A model generated the notes under the pieces. That model was not told the DNA's origin. It was given only the letters and a program-made list of their open reading frames with translations, and did not search any database. This document shows, piece after piece, positions 26,690-36,942 of a stretch of 64,000 nt of DNA. Within the stretch, counting starts at the first letter, position 1; each line of letters begins with the position of its first letter. This stretch comes from Anaerolineales bacterium (GTDB lineage: Bacteria; Chloroflexota; Anaerolineae; Anaerolineales; RBG-16-64-43), in the NCBI GenBank assembly GCA_016932475.1, contig JAFGCU010000020.1, positions 1-64,000 of the forward strand. The letters run 5' to 3'. Position numbers and translations under genes: made by a program.

Positions 26690-29497
26690 TCAGGTTCTGG
26701 CCGTCCGCCGGCGCAGGATCCATTTATACAGCTCATTGGCGACCGAATCCGCAAAAGCAAACGGCACCAGAATAAGCCAATCCTGCCATCCAAGGGGAAT
26801 GGTGTTGAAGATCGGCTCCAGGAAGGGGATGTAGAGGACCCCCAGAAGAAGCAGGAACGAACTGCCGGCCGCCAACAGCATCCACCGGTTGGTGGTCAAG
26901 CCGATCCGGAAAACGGAGAGCCGCTCGGACCGGACGGTGAACGCGCGCACCAGCTCGGATACTACCAGCGTCGCAAAAGCCACGGTTTGCGCGCCGGCCA
27001 GGTTGCCGGGGTACCGCTGCAGTGCAAGGATGAACGATGCCAGCACGGCGGCGGTCATCACCGAAGCCTGGACCGCGACGCCGACCGTCATTTCGCGGTT
27101 GATGATCGGCTCTTTGGCCGGGCGCGGCGGCCGGTCCATGACATCCGGCTCGCCTTTTTCCATCCCCAGCGCGAGCGCCGGCGCGCCGTCGGTCACCAGG
27201 TTCAACCACAGCAGCTGGATGGGGCGCAGCGGCAATGGCAGGCCGGTCAACATCGAGATCAGCACGATCAGGATCTCCCCGATATTGCAGGAAACCAGGT
27301 AATAGACGAATTTGCGGATATTCGAATAGATGATCCGGCCTTCTTCGATGGCCGAGACGATGCTGACGTAGTTGTCGTCGGTCAGCACCATGTCCGCAGT
27401 CTCCTTGGAAACGTCGGTCCCGGTGATCCCCATCGCGATGCCGATATTCGCGCGTTTAAGCGCCGGCGCATCGTTGACTCCGTCGCCGGTCATGGCGACC
27501 ACGTGGCCGCGGGAGCGCAGAGCCTCGACGATCTTCACCTTATGCTGGGGTGAAACCCGGGCATACACGCCGATCCGGTCGGACCGCGCCGCGATATCCG
27601 CCTCCGTCATCCTATCCAGATCCGCGCCCGAAAGCACCTCCTGCCCCTCTCCCAGCAGGTTAATCTGCTCGCCGATGGCCCGGGCGGTGTCCGGGTAATC
27701 TCCGGTGACCATCACCGTCCGCAAGCCGGCCTGGCGCGCGCTCTTGATCGCCGCGGCTACTTCCGGGCGCGGCGGATCGATCATCCCAAGCATCCCCACA
27801 AAAACCATATCCTTTTCCACGCCGGCCATATCGGCCGCGTCGGGCTTGGAGGAAAAATTCCGATACGCCGCGCCCAGAACGCGCAGCGCCTGCCGCGCCA
27901 TCCCGTTATTGGCGTCCAGCACCGCCTTCCGTCGTTCGGGCGTGAGCGGCTCCTCGCTTCCGTTTTCACGGATCCGGGTGCACAGATCCAACACGACGTC
28001 TGGCGCGCCTTTCATGCTGGCCACCCATCCGCCGGAATCGGATTTGCGCGTCGCAGGCACGGGGTGAATGGTGGTCATGCGTTTGCGCGCGGAGTCGAAG
28101 GGAATTTCCCCCTCGCGCGGCATTTCCTGCGCGAGGGCTTCACGCCGGATGCCGGCTTTCGCCGCCGCCACCATCAGGGCGCCTTCGGTCGGATCGCCGA
28201 TCATGCGCCAGGTCTTCTCGCCCTCCGCCTCGCCGCTTTCTTCCAGATGCGCGTCGTTGCACAGCGCCAATCCCCGCAATAACAGGAACACATCCGGATC
28301 CGCGGCGGGCTGGAAGACCGCGCCGTCCCGGCGGAAGATTCCAACCGTAAGGTCGTGGGCGCTTTCGATGGTGAATTCCCCCCCGCACGCCCACCCGTGG
28401 GTCACGGTCATTTCGTTCTGGGTCAGCGTGCCGGTTTTGTCGGAGCAGATCACCGTCGCGCTTCCCAGGGTTTCCACCGCGGCGAGCTTGCGGATCAGCG
28501 CGTGCCGGTTGACCATCCGCTGCATCCCAAGCGCCAGGCAGATCGTCACCACCGCGGGCAGCCCTTCCGGCACGGCGGCGATCGCGAGACTGACCGCGGT
28601 CATGAACAACTCGACAATTTCGGATTGATGCGAGGATAAATATTCCACAATGCCCTGCGTGAAAATCATCCCCGGCGAGGTATCCCGCACAATCCCGAAG
28701 ACGAAGATCGCGCCGCAAATGCCCAGGGCGGCAATCCCCAGCGAGCGGGCCAGTTCGTCCAGCCGCTGCTGCAGCGGGGTGGGTTCTTCTTCGTAGGTTT
28801 GCAGCATCTGGGCGATCATGCCGATCTGGGTATGCATGCCCGTCGAGACAACCATCCCGCGGCCGCGCCCGTATGTGATCATCGAACTCATGAAGGCCGA
28901 GTTGGTCCGGTCCCCGACCGGGATGTCCTTGTCCAGAATGACGTCCGAATGCTTCTGAACCGGGTGGGATTCCCCGGTAAGCGCCGATTCATCGATCTTC
29001 AGGTTGACGCTTTCCACCAGCCGCAGATCGCCGGGGACATAATTTCCCGCTTCCAGCAAAACGATATCGCCGGGAACGAGTTCCCGGGAGGGAATAAGCT
29101 GCTGGCTCCCGTCGCGGATCACCATCGCATTCGGAGCCGCCATCTTGCGCAGCGCGGCCAGCGCTTTTTCAGCCCGCGATTCCTGAACCACGCCCAGGAC
29201 GGCGTTGAGGACGACGATCGCCAAAATAGCGGCCGCATCGATGTACTCGCCGAGGAGCATGGAAACCGCCGCCGCCACGATCAGCAGAATGATGAGGAAG
29301 TTGTTGAACTGCGCCAGGAGCAGCTGGAGGAAACCGGGCCGCGGCCGTTCCTTCAATTCGTTCGGGCCGATGGTGGCCAGGCGTTCCCGGACCTGATCGG
29401 AGGTGAGCCCGGTGCGAATGTGCGTATCCAGCTGGTCGGCCAAGTGCTCGACGCTGCCGCCGTGGATCACCGGCATGTTGTCCATTGGGGTATTCAT
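26690..29497 (-). CDS. Cation-translocating P-type ATPase (Ca2+-type)
   Basis: [54 protein letters not shown]. Confidence 0.95.
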   Translation of the reverse strand: MNTPMDNMPVIHGGSVEHLADQLDTHIRTGLTSDQVRERLATIGPNELKERPRPGFLQLLLAQFNNFLIILLIVAAAVSMLLGEYIDAAAILAIVVLNAVLGVVQESRAEKALAALRKMAAPNAMVIRDGSQQLIPSRELVPGDIVLLEAGNYVPGDLRLVESVNLKIDESALTGESHPVQKHSDVILDKDIPVGDRTNSAFMSSMITYGRGRGMVVSTGMHTQIGMIAQMLQTYEEEPTPLQQRLDELARSLGIAALGICGAIFVFGIVRDTSPGMIFTQGIVEYLSSHQSEIVELFMTAVSLAIAAVPEGLPAVVTICLALGMQRMVNRHALIRKLAAVETLGSATVICSDKTGTLTQNEMTVTHGWACGGEFTIESAHDLTVGIFRRDGAVFQPAADPDVFLLLRGLALCNDAHLEESGEAEGEKTWRMIGDPTEGALMVAAAKAGIRREALAQEMPREGEIPFDSARKRMTTIHPVPATRKSDSGGWVASMKGAPDVVLDLCTRIRENGSEEPLTPERRKAVLDANNGMARQALRVLGAAYRNFSSKPDAADMAGVEKDMVFVGMLGMIDPPRPEVAAAIKSARQAGLRTVMVTGDYPDTARAIGEQINLLGEGQEVLSGADLDRMTEADIAARSDRIGVYARVSPQHKVKIVEALRSRGHVVAMTGDGVNDAPALKRANIGIAMGITGTDVSKETADMVLTDDNYVSIVSAIEEGRIIYSNIRKFVYYLVSCNIGEILIVLISMLTGLPLPLRPIQLLWLNLVTDGAPALALGMEKGEPDVMDRPPRPAKEPIINREMTVGVAVQASVMTAAVLASFILALQRYPGNLAGAQTVAFATLVVSELVRAFTVRSERLSVFRIGLTTNRWMLLAAGSSFLLLLGVLYIPFLEPIFNTIPLGWQDWLILVPFAFADSVANELYKWILRRRTART

Positions 29498-29664
29498 CGA
29501 GGATCGGATTTCCGCCTTTCCGTCGGTGCGGTATTCCGGGATTCAATCCCGTATGCCGTTCTATACGAAGAATTTTATCATTGGATACGAGGATTCCAAA
29601 TATCCGACCTGACGGCGGGCTGCCGCTACCGGAAACCGCCGCCGGGAACGGCGGGCAATCTTGC

Positions 29665-29670
29665 TATAAT
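29665..29670 (+). promoter_or_regulatory. Candidate -10 element for murJ
   Basis: TATAAT with 7 nt to the murJ ATG at 29678; no clear -35. Confidence 0.4.
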
Positions 29671-29677
29671 CCAGCTT

Positions 29678-31273
29678 ATGATCCCCCCCCGTCCCGCGGC
29701 AACGCTTTCCATCACCCGCTCCGCGTTCGTCGTCATGATCGGCCTGGTACTGTCCCAGGTGGCCGGTCTCCTGAAGAACGTTGTGGTCGCGCAGGCGTTC
29801 GGAACCGGCGCCGGGTATGACGCATTCATCGCCGGAAACCGCCTGCCGGAGTTCCTGTTCAACCTGATCGCCGGAGGCGCGCTGGCTTCGGCGTTCATCC
29901 CGACCTATACCGCCTTCCTGGTGGAGGAAAAAAGAAAAGAAGCCGACCGGCTTGCCTCGGCCGTCGGGAGTTGGCTGCTTATTCTTCTGGCGGCGGGCTC
30001 CGTGCTGTGCGCGGTGCTGGCGCCTCAGCTTGTGAAGCACATCATCGCCCCCGGGTTCACGGATCCGCAGCAGATAGCGACTACCGTTGCGCTGCTGCGC
30101 ATCCTGCTCCTGTGCCCGACTATCTTCGGGTTGAGCGGGCTGATGATGGGGATCCTCAACGCCCACCACCGCTTCTTTTTTTCGGCGCTGGCGCCGATGT
30201 TTTATTCGTCGGGATGGATCGCGGGCGTCCTGTTATTGGCGCCGTCAATGGGAATTTTCGGTCTGGCTTGGGGTGTGGTTGCCGGCGCGGTGATGCATTT
30301 CGCCGTGCAGCTTCCGGCGCTTTTTTCCCTCCGCTCCAGGCTGCGGTTCATGCTGGACGCGGCAAATCCCGCGGTGCGCAACGTGTTCCGTTTGATGGCG
30401 CCGCGGGCGATCGGCCAATCCGCTATTCAATTGAATTTGCTTGTGAACACAATCCTCGCCTCCGGGCTGCAGGAAGGCAGCCAGTCCGCGATCGCCATCG
30501 CCTTTGCGCTGATGCTGATGCCGGAGATCGCCGTGGCGCAGGCGGCGGGCACGGCCGCCTTCCCGACGCTTTCCGCGCAGATCAGCCGCGGCCAGATCGA
30601 TCCGATGCGCGCGACCCTGGCGTCGGTGGTGCGGGGAATCTTTTTCCTGGCGCTTCCCTCCGCGGTCGGGCTGATCCTCCTGGGGCGGCCGATCGTGCGG
30701 ATGATTTTCGAACGCGGGGCGTTCGACGCGCATTCCACCGATATGGTCGTATGGGCTCTGGGGTTCTATTCGCTCGGTCTGGTCGCGCACTCCCTGCTGG
30801 AAGTCCTGGCGCGCGCCTTTTTTGCGATGCAGGACACGGTTACTCCCGTCTCGGTCAGCGTCGGCGGGATGCTGCTTAACGTCGTCCTGAGCCTTACGCT
30901 GGTCTCGGTTTTCCGCGGATGGGGGTGGATGCCGCACGGCGCGCTGGCGCTCTCCAATTCGCTCGCGACAATCGTCGAGATGACGGTGTTGATTGGTTTT
31001 CTGCGGCGGAAGATCCGCTGGGGCTTGGATCACGCCGGGTGGTTGAGCCTGGGCCGGACGATGCTTGCCTCAACGGTGATGGCCGCGGCGTTGTGGATTT
31101 GGTCCGGCGCCGCGGGATCCGCTTCCGTTTGGATTTTGGGACCGGGCGGCATCCTGCTCGGCACGGCCGTCTTTGGCGCGGCGAGCTTTGCGCTCGGGTC
31201 GACGGAAGCACATTCCATGGCCCGCGCGGTGCTTTCACGAATCCGGCCGGCGGCGAAGAAAACGCTTTCCTAG
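29678..31273 (+). CDS. murJ: Lipid II flippase MurJ
   Basis: Start MIPPRPAATLSITRSAF; QVAGLLKNVVVAQAFGTGAGYDAFIAGNRLPEFLFNLIAGGALASAFIPTY, 12+ TM. Upstream part of the ORF 28799.. is antisense to the P-type ATPase. Confidence 0.93.
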   Translation: MIPPRPAATLSITRSAFVVMIGLVLSQVAGLLKNVVVAQAFGTGAGYDAFIAGNRLPEFLFNLIAGGALASAFIPTYTAFLVEEKRKEADRLASAVGSWLLILLAAGSVLCAVLAPQLVKHIIAPGFTDPQQIATTVALLRILLLCPTIFGLSGLMMGILNAHHRFFFSALAPMFYSSGWIAGVLLLAPSMGIFGLAWGVVAGAVMHFAVQLPALFSLRSRLRFMLDAANPAVRNVFRLMAPRAIGQSAIQLNLLVNTILASGLQEGSQSAIAIAFALMLMPEIAVAQAAGTAAFPTLSAQISRGQIDPMRATLASVVRGIFFLALPSAVGLILLGRPIVRMIFERGAFDAHSTDMVVWALGFYSLGLVAHSLLEVLARAFFAMQDTVTPVSVSVGGMLLNVVLSLTLVSVFRGWGWMPHGALALSNSLATIVEMTVLIGFLRRKIRWGLDHAGWLSLGRTMLASTVMAAALWIWSGAAGSASVWILGPGGILLGTAVFGAASFALGSTEAHSMARAVLSRIRPAAKKTLS

Positions 31274-31455
31274 GAATTATCATTCTGAAAGTGGAGGGGG
31301 GATTAAATTCCCCGTAAATCTCACCACAGTAGATTTCGTCATGCCCGCTAGAATCACACTCGCTTCACGATCATTCCCACTCAACAACCAGATGCGGGTG
31401 ATAATGACGACCACTTACCCTTCAAAGGCCGCGAAAGGGAAAAAGGGGGCTTCGT

Positions 31456-31902
31456 TCACCCGCCCGCGTTCAGCATGATAAGGATGGCGACGGAGACCCC
31501 GACGACTGTGCCGACAATCACCTCCCCCGGCGTGTGTCCGAGCAGTTCCTTCAGGTTCTCCTCCTTCAACGGATGCCCGTGCGAGAAATCATCGATAATC
31601 GCGTTGATCACCCGCGCGTGTTCCCCCGCCTGCCGCCGGACCCCGGCCGCGTCGTACAGCACCACCATGCAGATGGCGATGCTCAGGGCGAACTCCGGCG
31701 AATCGAACCCCAGTTGCATCCCCAGCGCGATGGTGGCGGCGGTGATGATCGCCGAATGGGTGGACGGCATGCCTCCGGCGCTGAAAAACCACGACCAGGC
31801 CCACTCCCGCGTGCGCAAGTACTGCACGAAGGGTTTGCTGAACTGGGCGATGAACCACGCGACTGTAACGCACCACAATACTCTGTTCTGAAATAATTCC
31901 AT
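31456..31902 (-). CDS. Divergent PAP2 family protein (DUF212)
   Basis: FSAGGMPSTHSAIITAATIALG, VLYDAAGVRRQAGEHARVIN, KELLGHTPGEVIVGTVVGV. Confidence 0.92.
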   Translation of the reverse strand: MELFQNRVLWCVTVAWFIAQFSKPFVQYLRTREWAWSWFFSAGGMPSTHSAIITAATIALGMQLGFDSPEFALSIAICMVVLYDAAGVRRQAGEHARVINAIIDDFSHGHPLKEENLKELLGHTPGEVIVGTVVGVSVAILIMLNAGG

Positions 31903-31919
31903 GATCCGAAAATCTCCTG

Positions 31920-32156
31920 TCACTCGTCCTGCGGGGTTTCCGCGGGCGGGCTCCCGAGTTCCCGGATCCGGAGTTCCGCCTTATCGAGCAGCCCGGCGCA
32001 GGTTTTCGCCAGCCCCTGCCCGCGTTCATAGAGCGCCAGCGCCTCTTCCAGGGGAATTTCTCCGGATTCGAGTTTGGTCACAATATCCTGCAATTCGGCA
32101 AAAGCTTTTTCATAACTTGGTTCCGGATCGGCTGTTTTTTTCTGTCTCGGTGCCAT
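31920..32156 (-). CDS. xseB: Exodeoxyribonuclease VII small subunit
   Basis: YEKAFAELQDIVTKLESGEIPLEEALALYERGQGLAKTCAGLLDKAELRI. Confidence 0.95.
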   Translation of the reverse strand: MAPRQKKTADPEPSYEKAFAELQDIVTKLESGEIPLEEALALYERGQGLAKTCAGLLDKAELRIRELGSPPAETPQDE

Positions 32157-32213
32157 TCCCCTCGCTCCTCTCCGATGATCCCGTCACGCATAAGGCCTGC
32201 GGATCGCGGCGGC

Positions 32214-33428
32214 TTATTCCGCGCCTTCCGAGCGGGCGGCCAGCTTCCCATCGGCGACCTGAACCCGCAACCGCGCGCCCGCCGGAGCCTGTCGCACCGA
32301 CCGCACCAGGCGGCCGTCGGCTTCACTCCAGATAAGCGCATACCCGCGTTCGAGCACCCGGGCCGGCCCCATCCCCGCGAGCACGCGGGCTAGCCCTTCC
32401 AACCGAGAACGATACAGGCAAAGCCGGCCGCGGATCGAGGCCTCCGCCCGGCGCGATACATCATCCGTTTGCTGGCGGATATTCTGCAGGCGGTGCAGCG
32501 GAGAAACCGCCTGCAACCGGATCGTCGCCGACCGCAGCCGATCCCGGCTTTCCCGCAGGACGGATTCCACGCGCAAATCCAATCGGCGGCGGTGAACGGT
32601 AATGTGCTGCCGCAATTCCTCGCGGTCCGGCGAGGCCATTTCCGCGGCCGCGGACGGAGTTGGGGCGCGCAGATCGGCGGCGAAATCCGCCAGTGTGAAA
32701 TCCGATTCGTGCCCGACTCCGGTGACGACCGGAGTTTGCATCGCGGCGACCGTCCGCACCACCAATTCGTCGTTGAACGCCCACAGATCCTCGATGCTTC
32801 CGCCGCCGCGCACCAGCAGGACGACGTCCGCCTTGGCCTGATCGGCCTTCCGCAGCGCGGCGCAGATGCGTTTCGGCGCATCCTCCCCCTGCACCGCGGT
32901 CGGCGCAAAGAGCACCTCCACGATCGGGAACCGGCGGGCCAGGACGGTTTGCACATCCTGCCAGGCCGCCCCGATCGGCGAGGTGACGACCGCGATCCGG
33001 CGCGGCCAACGCGGGAGCTCACATTTCCGAGCGGGATCGAACAAGCCTTCGGTCTCCAGCTTGGCCTTCAGGCGCAGGAATTCGGTGTACAGTTCGCCCT
33101 GCCCGGCCGGCTGGAGATAATCCGCGTACAGCTGGTACTGACCGCCCGCCTCATACAGGCTGATGCGGCCATGCGCCTCCACCGCCTCGCCTTCGCGCGG
33201 GATCGCTATCCGCACCGCGGCGTCTCGCCACATCACGCAGCGGATGGCGGCGCCGGCATCCTTGAGGGTGAAATACAGATGGCGGGAAGCCGGGCGCGAC
33301 AGGCCCGATACCTCTCCCCCGATCCACACATCCTGCAGGACCGGATCGCTCTCGAGCGTAATCCGGGCCAATCGATTGATTTCGGTGACCGTCAGGCAGT
33401 TCGAATGAAAGAGGGGAAGTTGCTGCAT
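32214..33428 (-). CDS. xseA: Exodeoxyribonuclease VII large subunit
   Basis: Start MQQLPLFHSNCLTV; WIGGEVSGLSRPASRHLYFTLKDAGAAIRCVMW, VVTSPIGAAWQDV, LLVRGGGSIEDLWAFNDE, GVGHESDFTLADFAADLRAPTPSAAAE. Confidence 0.95.
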   Translation of the reverse strand: MQQLPLFHSNCLTVTEINRLARITLESDPVLQDVWIGGEVSGLSRPASRHLYFTLKDAGAAIRCVMWRDAAVRIAIPREGEAVEAHGRISLYEAGGQYQLYADYLQPAGQGELYTEFLRLKAKLETEGLFDPARKCELPRWPRRIAVVTSPIGAAWQDVQTVLARRFPIVEVLFAPTAVQGEDAPKRICAALRKADQAKADVVLLVRGGGSIEDLWAFNDELVVRTVAAMQTPVVTGVGHESDFTLADFAADLRAPTPSAAAEMASPDREELRQHITVHRRRLDLRVESVLRESRDRLRSATIRLQAVSPLHRLQNIRQQTDDVSRRAEASIRGRLCLYRSRLEGLARVLAGMGPARVLERGYALIWSEADGRLVRSVRQAPAGARLRVQVADGKLAARSEGAE

Positions 33429-33498
33429 GCGTCCGCCGTTCGTTCCGGAATTGTACCAAGGTTTATCCGCGCGCAAGCTCGTCCGCCTTAAGCCGGGA

Positions 33499-33528
33499 TA
33501 AAAAAAAGCCCCGCCGAAGGGCGGGGCT
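33499..33528 (-). terminator. Rho-independent terminator
   Basis: On the minus strand AGCCCCGCC-CTTC-GGCGGGGCT followed by TTTTTTT; directly downstream of the 33546..34589 gene. Confidence 0.93.
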
Positions 33529-33545
33529 CCGAGCTGTCGAAGATG

Positions 33546-34589
33546 TCAGGCCATTACCATCTCGCGTTCGGGGATCTGGGCCGGGACGGCGTAGCGTGCC
33601 GACGCCAGTTCAAGGATGTGCGCGATCGTCTGGCCGTAATCGTAACCGGCGGCGCGGGCCGAGCGGGCGAAACCGCCTTCCATGGTGATATCCGGGTTGG
33701 AATTCACGTCGACGACGTAGGGGATGCCGTCCCGCACGCGCAGATCCACGCGGCCGTAATCCCTCACACGCAACGAGCGCTGGGTCCGGCGGCAGACGTT
33801 TTCGATCCGGCGGCGCAGTTCGTCCTCCACCGGCGCGGGGCACCGCACCGAGGTGAGCAGGTACGCTTCCGACGCCGGATCCCATTTGGCGTCGTAGGAA
33901 CACAACCGGTCGTGATAATCCGGGAAGACGGAATAATCAATTAGCGACAGGGGCAGCACATCCAGCCGTTCATTGCCCCACAACGAGACGTTGTATTCGG
34001 GTCCGTCGATGAAATCTTCGACGAGGGCCTTGCAGTGGTACGTATCCAGCACGAATTCCACGCGCTTGCGCAGTTCGTCCGAGTTATCGACGACGGAGTC
34101 GCGGGTGATCCCCAAGGAGCAGTGTTCGGTGGCGGGTTTCACCAGCGCCGGGAAGCGGACCCATCCGTTGCGCGCCGGGCGCGAATACACGGCCGCCTGC
34201 GGCGTGGGAATGCGGTGCCGCCGGAGTATTTCCTTGGTGGCCACCTTGTCCTCGGTGATATTCAGGCACCACGCGTCCGATCCGGTGTACATGAAGCCCA
34301 GCCGTTCGAGGATCGGCGGAATCGCATCGTACGCGTTGGGTTCGCCGTCCAATCCTTCACACCAGTTGAAGATGATGCATTCCTTGGGATCAAAACCGCG
34401 CAGTGCGCCTTCGATATCACGCCGAACGGGGATCGAAGTGACTTCCATGCCCAGCGATGTCAGCCCGTATTTCATCCGGGTCACCGCCTGTTCGGCAGCT
34501 TCGATGTCTGCCGAAGTCCAATCGCTCATCACATTGTGAAGGATCAAGACCGAGTACGGATTATAAATTTCTTTTGCGTTTCGTCTCAT
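33546..34589 (-). CDS. ATP-grasp ligase, D-Ala-D-Ala ligase-like (347 aa)
   Basis: SVLILHNV, FNWCEGLDGEPNAYDAIPPILERLGFMYTGSDAWCLNITEDKVATKEILRRHRIPTP, PALVKPATEHCSLGI, YGRVDLRVRDGIPYVVDVNSNPDI. Confidence 0.88.
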   Translation of the reverse strand: MRRNAKEIYNPYSVLILHNVMSDWTSADIEAAEQAVTRMKYGLTSLGMEVTSIPVRRDIEGALRGFDPKECIIFNWCEGLDGEPNAYDAIPPILERLGFMYTGSDAWCLNITEDKVATKEILRRHRIPTPQAAVYSRPARNGWVRFPALVKPATEHCSLGITRDSVVDNSDELRKRVEFVLDTYHCKALVEDFIDGPEYNVSLWGNERLDVLPLSLIDYSVFPDYHDRLCSYDAKWDPASEAYLLTSVRCPAPVEDELRRRIENVCRRTQRSLRVRDYGRVDLRVRDGIPYVVDVNSNPDITMEGGFARSARAAGYDYGQTIAHILELASARYAVPAQIPEREMVMA

Positions 34590-34817
34590 GTCTCTCCTGT
34601 TTTTTTTCCGCCGATGCGGATCAACGTTCTCCTAAATCAATTTTTATTCTACATTACAAAACCGAGAAGTCAATGGGTCGAATCTTAAATTTCCTTTTCG
34701 ACCTCTTTAACATTCGCGCGTCTCCCGGAAGCATTTTTGCACCTTCGCGATCAAATTAATTTATTTTCAAAAATATTTTTGTGTGTGTTGCTTCACAATA
34801 TTTTTTCTTTACGTCAT

Positions 34818-35040
34818 GGCGTCTTTGCGTTTTGTGTTTACTATCTTAACGCAAAGGTGCAAAGATGCGGAGACGCAAAAAACCAATACCCGGGAATATC
34901 AATGCTATTATGGAAATATTTGCATGATTGGTTTAATTCCAATATTGTGATTTTTATTTTGCGTCTTTGCGCCGTTGCGTCTTTAGGTTGAGAAGTTAAT
35001 ACCTTAACGCAAGTCGCTAAGGCGCAGAGGCGCAAAGCAG
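34818..35040. repeat. AT-rich intergenic region with inverted GCGTCTTTGCG / CGCAAAGACGC repeats
   Basis: GCGTCTTTGCGTTTTG...AACGCAAAGGTGCAAAGATGCGGAGACGCAAAA and TTTGCGTCTTTGCGCCGTTGCGTCTTTAGG...AACGCAAGTCGCTAAGGCGCAGAGGCGCAAAG. Confidence 0.7.
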
Positions 35041-35088
35041 TTCAAATTTATATATTTTGTGATGTTTGGGAAAGACCAATTTTTGGAA

Positions 35089-35586
35089 TTACGGATTGGA
35101 ATTGTAATATTTTACGAAAACCACCATATCCTCGCCGGGTTTGTAGTAATCCCGGATGCGGGCGGAGAGCTCACAGCCCATTCGCTCATAAAATTTCGAC
35201 GCCGGCATGTATTCCCTGCCGCCGCTTGTCCAGATCATCATCAGCCGGCCCTTCCGGTTCCGGATTTCCGCATCCATCGCCGCAAACAAGGCCCGCCCCA
35301 CCCCTCTGCCCTGCCCATCCGGATCGGTGCAGATCCAATATAAATCGTACGCTCCCTGCGCGAACGGGGTCGGCCCGTAACAGGCAAACCCCACCACCCG
35401 CTCCCCGGCCCGGGCCGAAAACCACTCATACCCGGAATCGGGCGATTGCAGATGGGTGTCGAATAATTCGAAGATCGAATCTTTTTCCTCCCGGGTGAAG
35501 ACCCCCGCCCGCCGCGCGATCTCCCCGATCGCCGCGCGGTCTTCCGGTCGGCTTGCGTCTATTTGAATTCGAGTTTCGGATTTCAT
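35089..35586 (-). CDS. GNAT family N-acetyltransferase
   Basis: GFACYGPTPFAQGAYDLYWICTDPDGQGRGVGRALFAAMDAEI (acetyl-CoA loop) ... ASKFYERMGCE. Confidence 0.9.
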   Translation of the reverse strand: MKSETRIQIDASRPEDRAAIGEIARRAGVFTREEKDSIFELFDTHLQSPDSGYEWFSARAGERVVGFACYGPTPFAQGAYDLYWICTDPDGQGRGVGRALFAAMDAEIRNRKGRLMMIWTSGGREYMPASKFYERMGCELSARIRDYYKPGEDMVVFVKYYNSNP

Positions 35587-35662
35587 GGGTCGAATGGGTT
35601 CCCCGATTTTCCAAAGCGGCTTTCCAACCGGGCGCCAGGCCGCATCCGCGCCGTGCCCCCGG

Positions 35663-36901
35663 TCACGATCCGGCGGGAACAGCCTTCCCGGCCGGGACGT
35701 CTTCCGCGTCCCCGCTGTCCGGCAGCAATCCGTACCGTCTGGCGCCGGCTTCCAGAACGGATTGAATCAACCGGGCATAACTCCAGCCTTCCGACTGCGC
35801 GCAAATGGTCAGGTCGCTGATCGGGGTCAGGCCGGGAAGCGAATTGATCTCGATGATGTACGGCTGCAGGTTTTCACCGCTGTGGAGCCGGAAATCCACC
35901 CGCGCAAAATCAAGCGTCTGGGTCACCCGGAACGTCTCAAGGGTCAGCCGGCGCACTTCGGCGGCGATCTTCTCCGGGATGGGCGCCGGGCAGAAATACG
36001 GATACTCCTCGAGCGACAGGGCCTTCACCGCATAGGAATAGTAGGGGTCCATGCCCGGTATCCGCGCATGATCCACTTCCGAAATGGGGAAGATGTGGAT
36101 ATTGTTCCAGTCCACTCCCCCGCCCGGCCCGGGGATCAGCCCCCGCAGATCCGGCACCGGCTGCCCGGATTCCATCGCGGTCAGGTTCCCCACCAGACCG
36201 CAGGTAATGTCGCGGCCCGGGATGTACTCCTCCACGAGCGCGGATTCGCAGTATTCCTTTAATATGTATTCCACCTTGGCGCGCAGCTGATCCTCGGATC
36301 GCACCAGGGATTTGGAGTCGATCCCGATCCCGGTTCCTTCGCGATTCGGCTTCACAAACAGGGGAAAATGCAGTCGCGGATCCAAGGGAAGATCGGGATG
36401 CGTGAATTCCTGGAAACGGGGGGTGGGCAGGCCGTACGCCATGAGGATCCGTTTCGTCGCGGCTTTGTCCAGGGTGTTGGCGAGGCAGGTTACCTTTCCG
36501 CCGGTATAGGGAATCCCCATCATTTCCAGCAGCGCCGGGACTTGGGCCTCGCGGGCGTCTCCCCGGTAGCCTTCACAGGTGTTGAAGCAGATATCGACCT
36601 TCAAGCGCTTCAACCGGCGGAACAGGTCCGGATTTCCGTCGATCCCGATGACGTGGTGGCCGGCGGCGCGCAAAGCGGCGGCATACGCGGCAATGTTGGA
36701 TTCGCTGTCGAGTTCGGCGAATGCGTCCGCCGGATGCGCTCCGTCGGCGGGCGCGTGTTTCTTTAAATTATGAAGCACCGCCACGCGCAGGCGGCTTTTT
36801 CTCAACCCGTTCTTTTTCTGGGGGATGGCGGCGGCGGAGGACGCGGCAGGCGGTTCTCCGTTTATCACGGCGGTTTTTTCCTGGGGAGAAGTATTCGACA
36901 A
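35663..36901 (-). CDS. ATP-grasp ligase, D-Ala-D-Ala ligase-like (412 aa)
   Basis: RVAVLHNL, CFNTCEGYRGDAREAQVPALLEMMGIPYTGGKVTCLANTLDKAATKRILMAYGLPTP, PLFVKPNREGTGIGI, FARVDFRLHSGENLQPYIIEINSLPGL. Confidence 0.9.
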   Translation of the reverse strand: MSNTSPQEKTAVINGEPPAASSAAAIPQKKNGLRKSRLRVAVLHNLKKHAPADGAHPADAFAELDSESNIAAYAAALRAAGHHVIGIDGNPDLFRRLKRLKVDICFNTCEGYRGDAREAQVPALLEMMGIPYTGGKVTCLANTLDKAATKRILMAYGLPTPRFQEFTHPDLPLDPRLHFPLFVKPNREGTGIGIDSKSLVRSEDQLRAKVEYILKEYCESALVEEYIPGRDITCGLVGNLTAMESGQPVPDLRGLIPGPGGGVDWNNIHIFPISEVDHARIPGMDPYYSYAVKALSLEEYPYFCPAPIPEKIAAEVRRLTLETFRVTQTLDFARVDFRLHSGENLQPYIIEINSLPGLTPISDLTICAQSEGWSYARLIQSVLEAGARRYGLLPDSGDAEDVPAGKAVPAGS

Positions 36902-36942
36902 GGATAGATCCTTGGAAGGCGGGAATCCGGCCGTGTGCGGGT

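Noticed and set aside
28799-29677. N-terminal 293 residues of the murJ ORF as called by the track
   Set aside because: Overlaps the P-type ATPase antisense; true MurJ start is at 29678 where the conserved N-terminus begins.
34457-35035. Small ORFs 34457..34759, 34737..34991, 34841..35035
   Set aside because: Lie in an AT-rich inverted-repeat spacer; no recognisable protein character.
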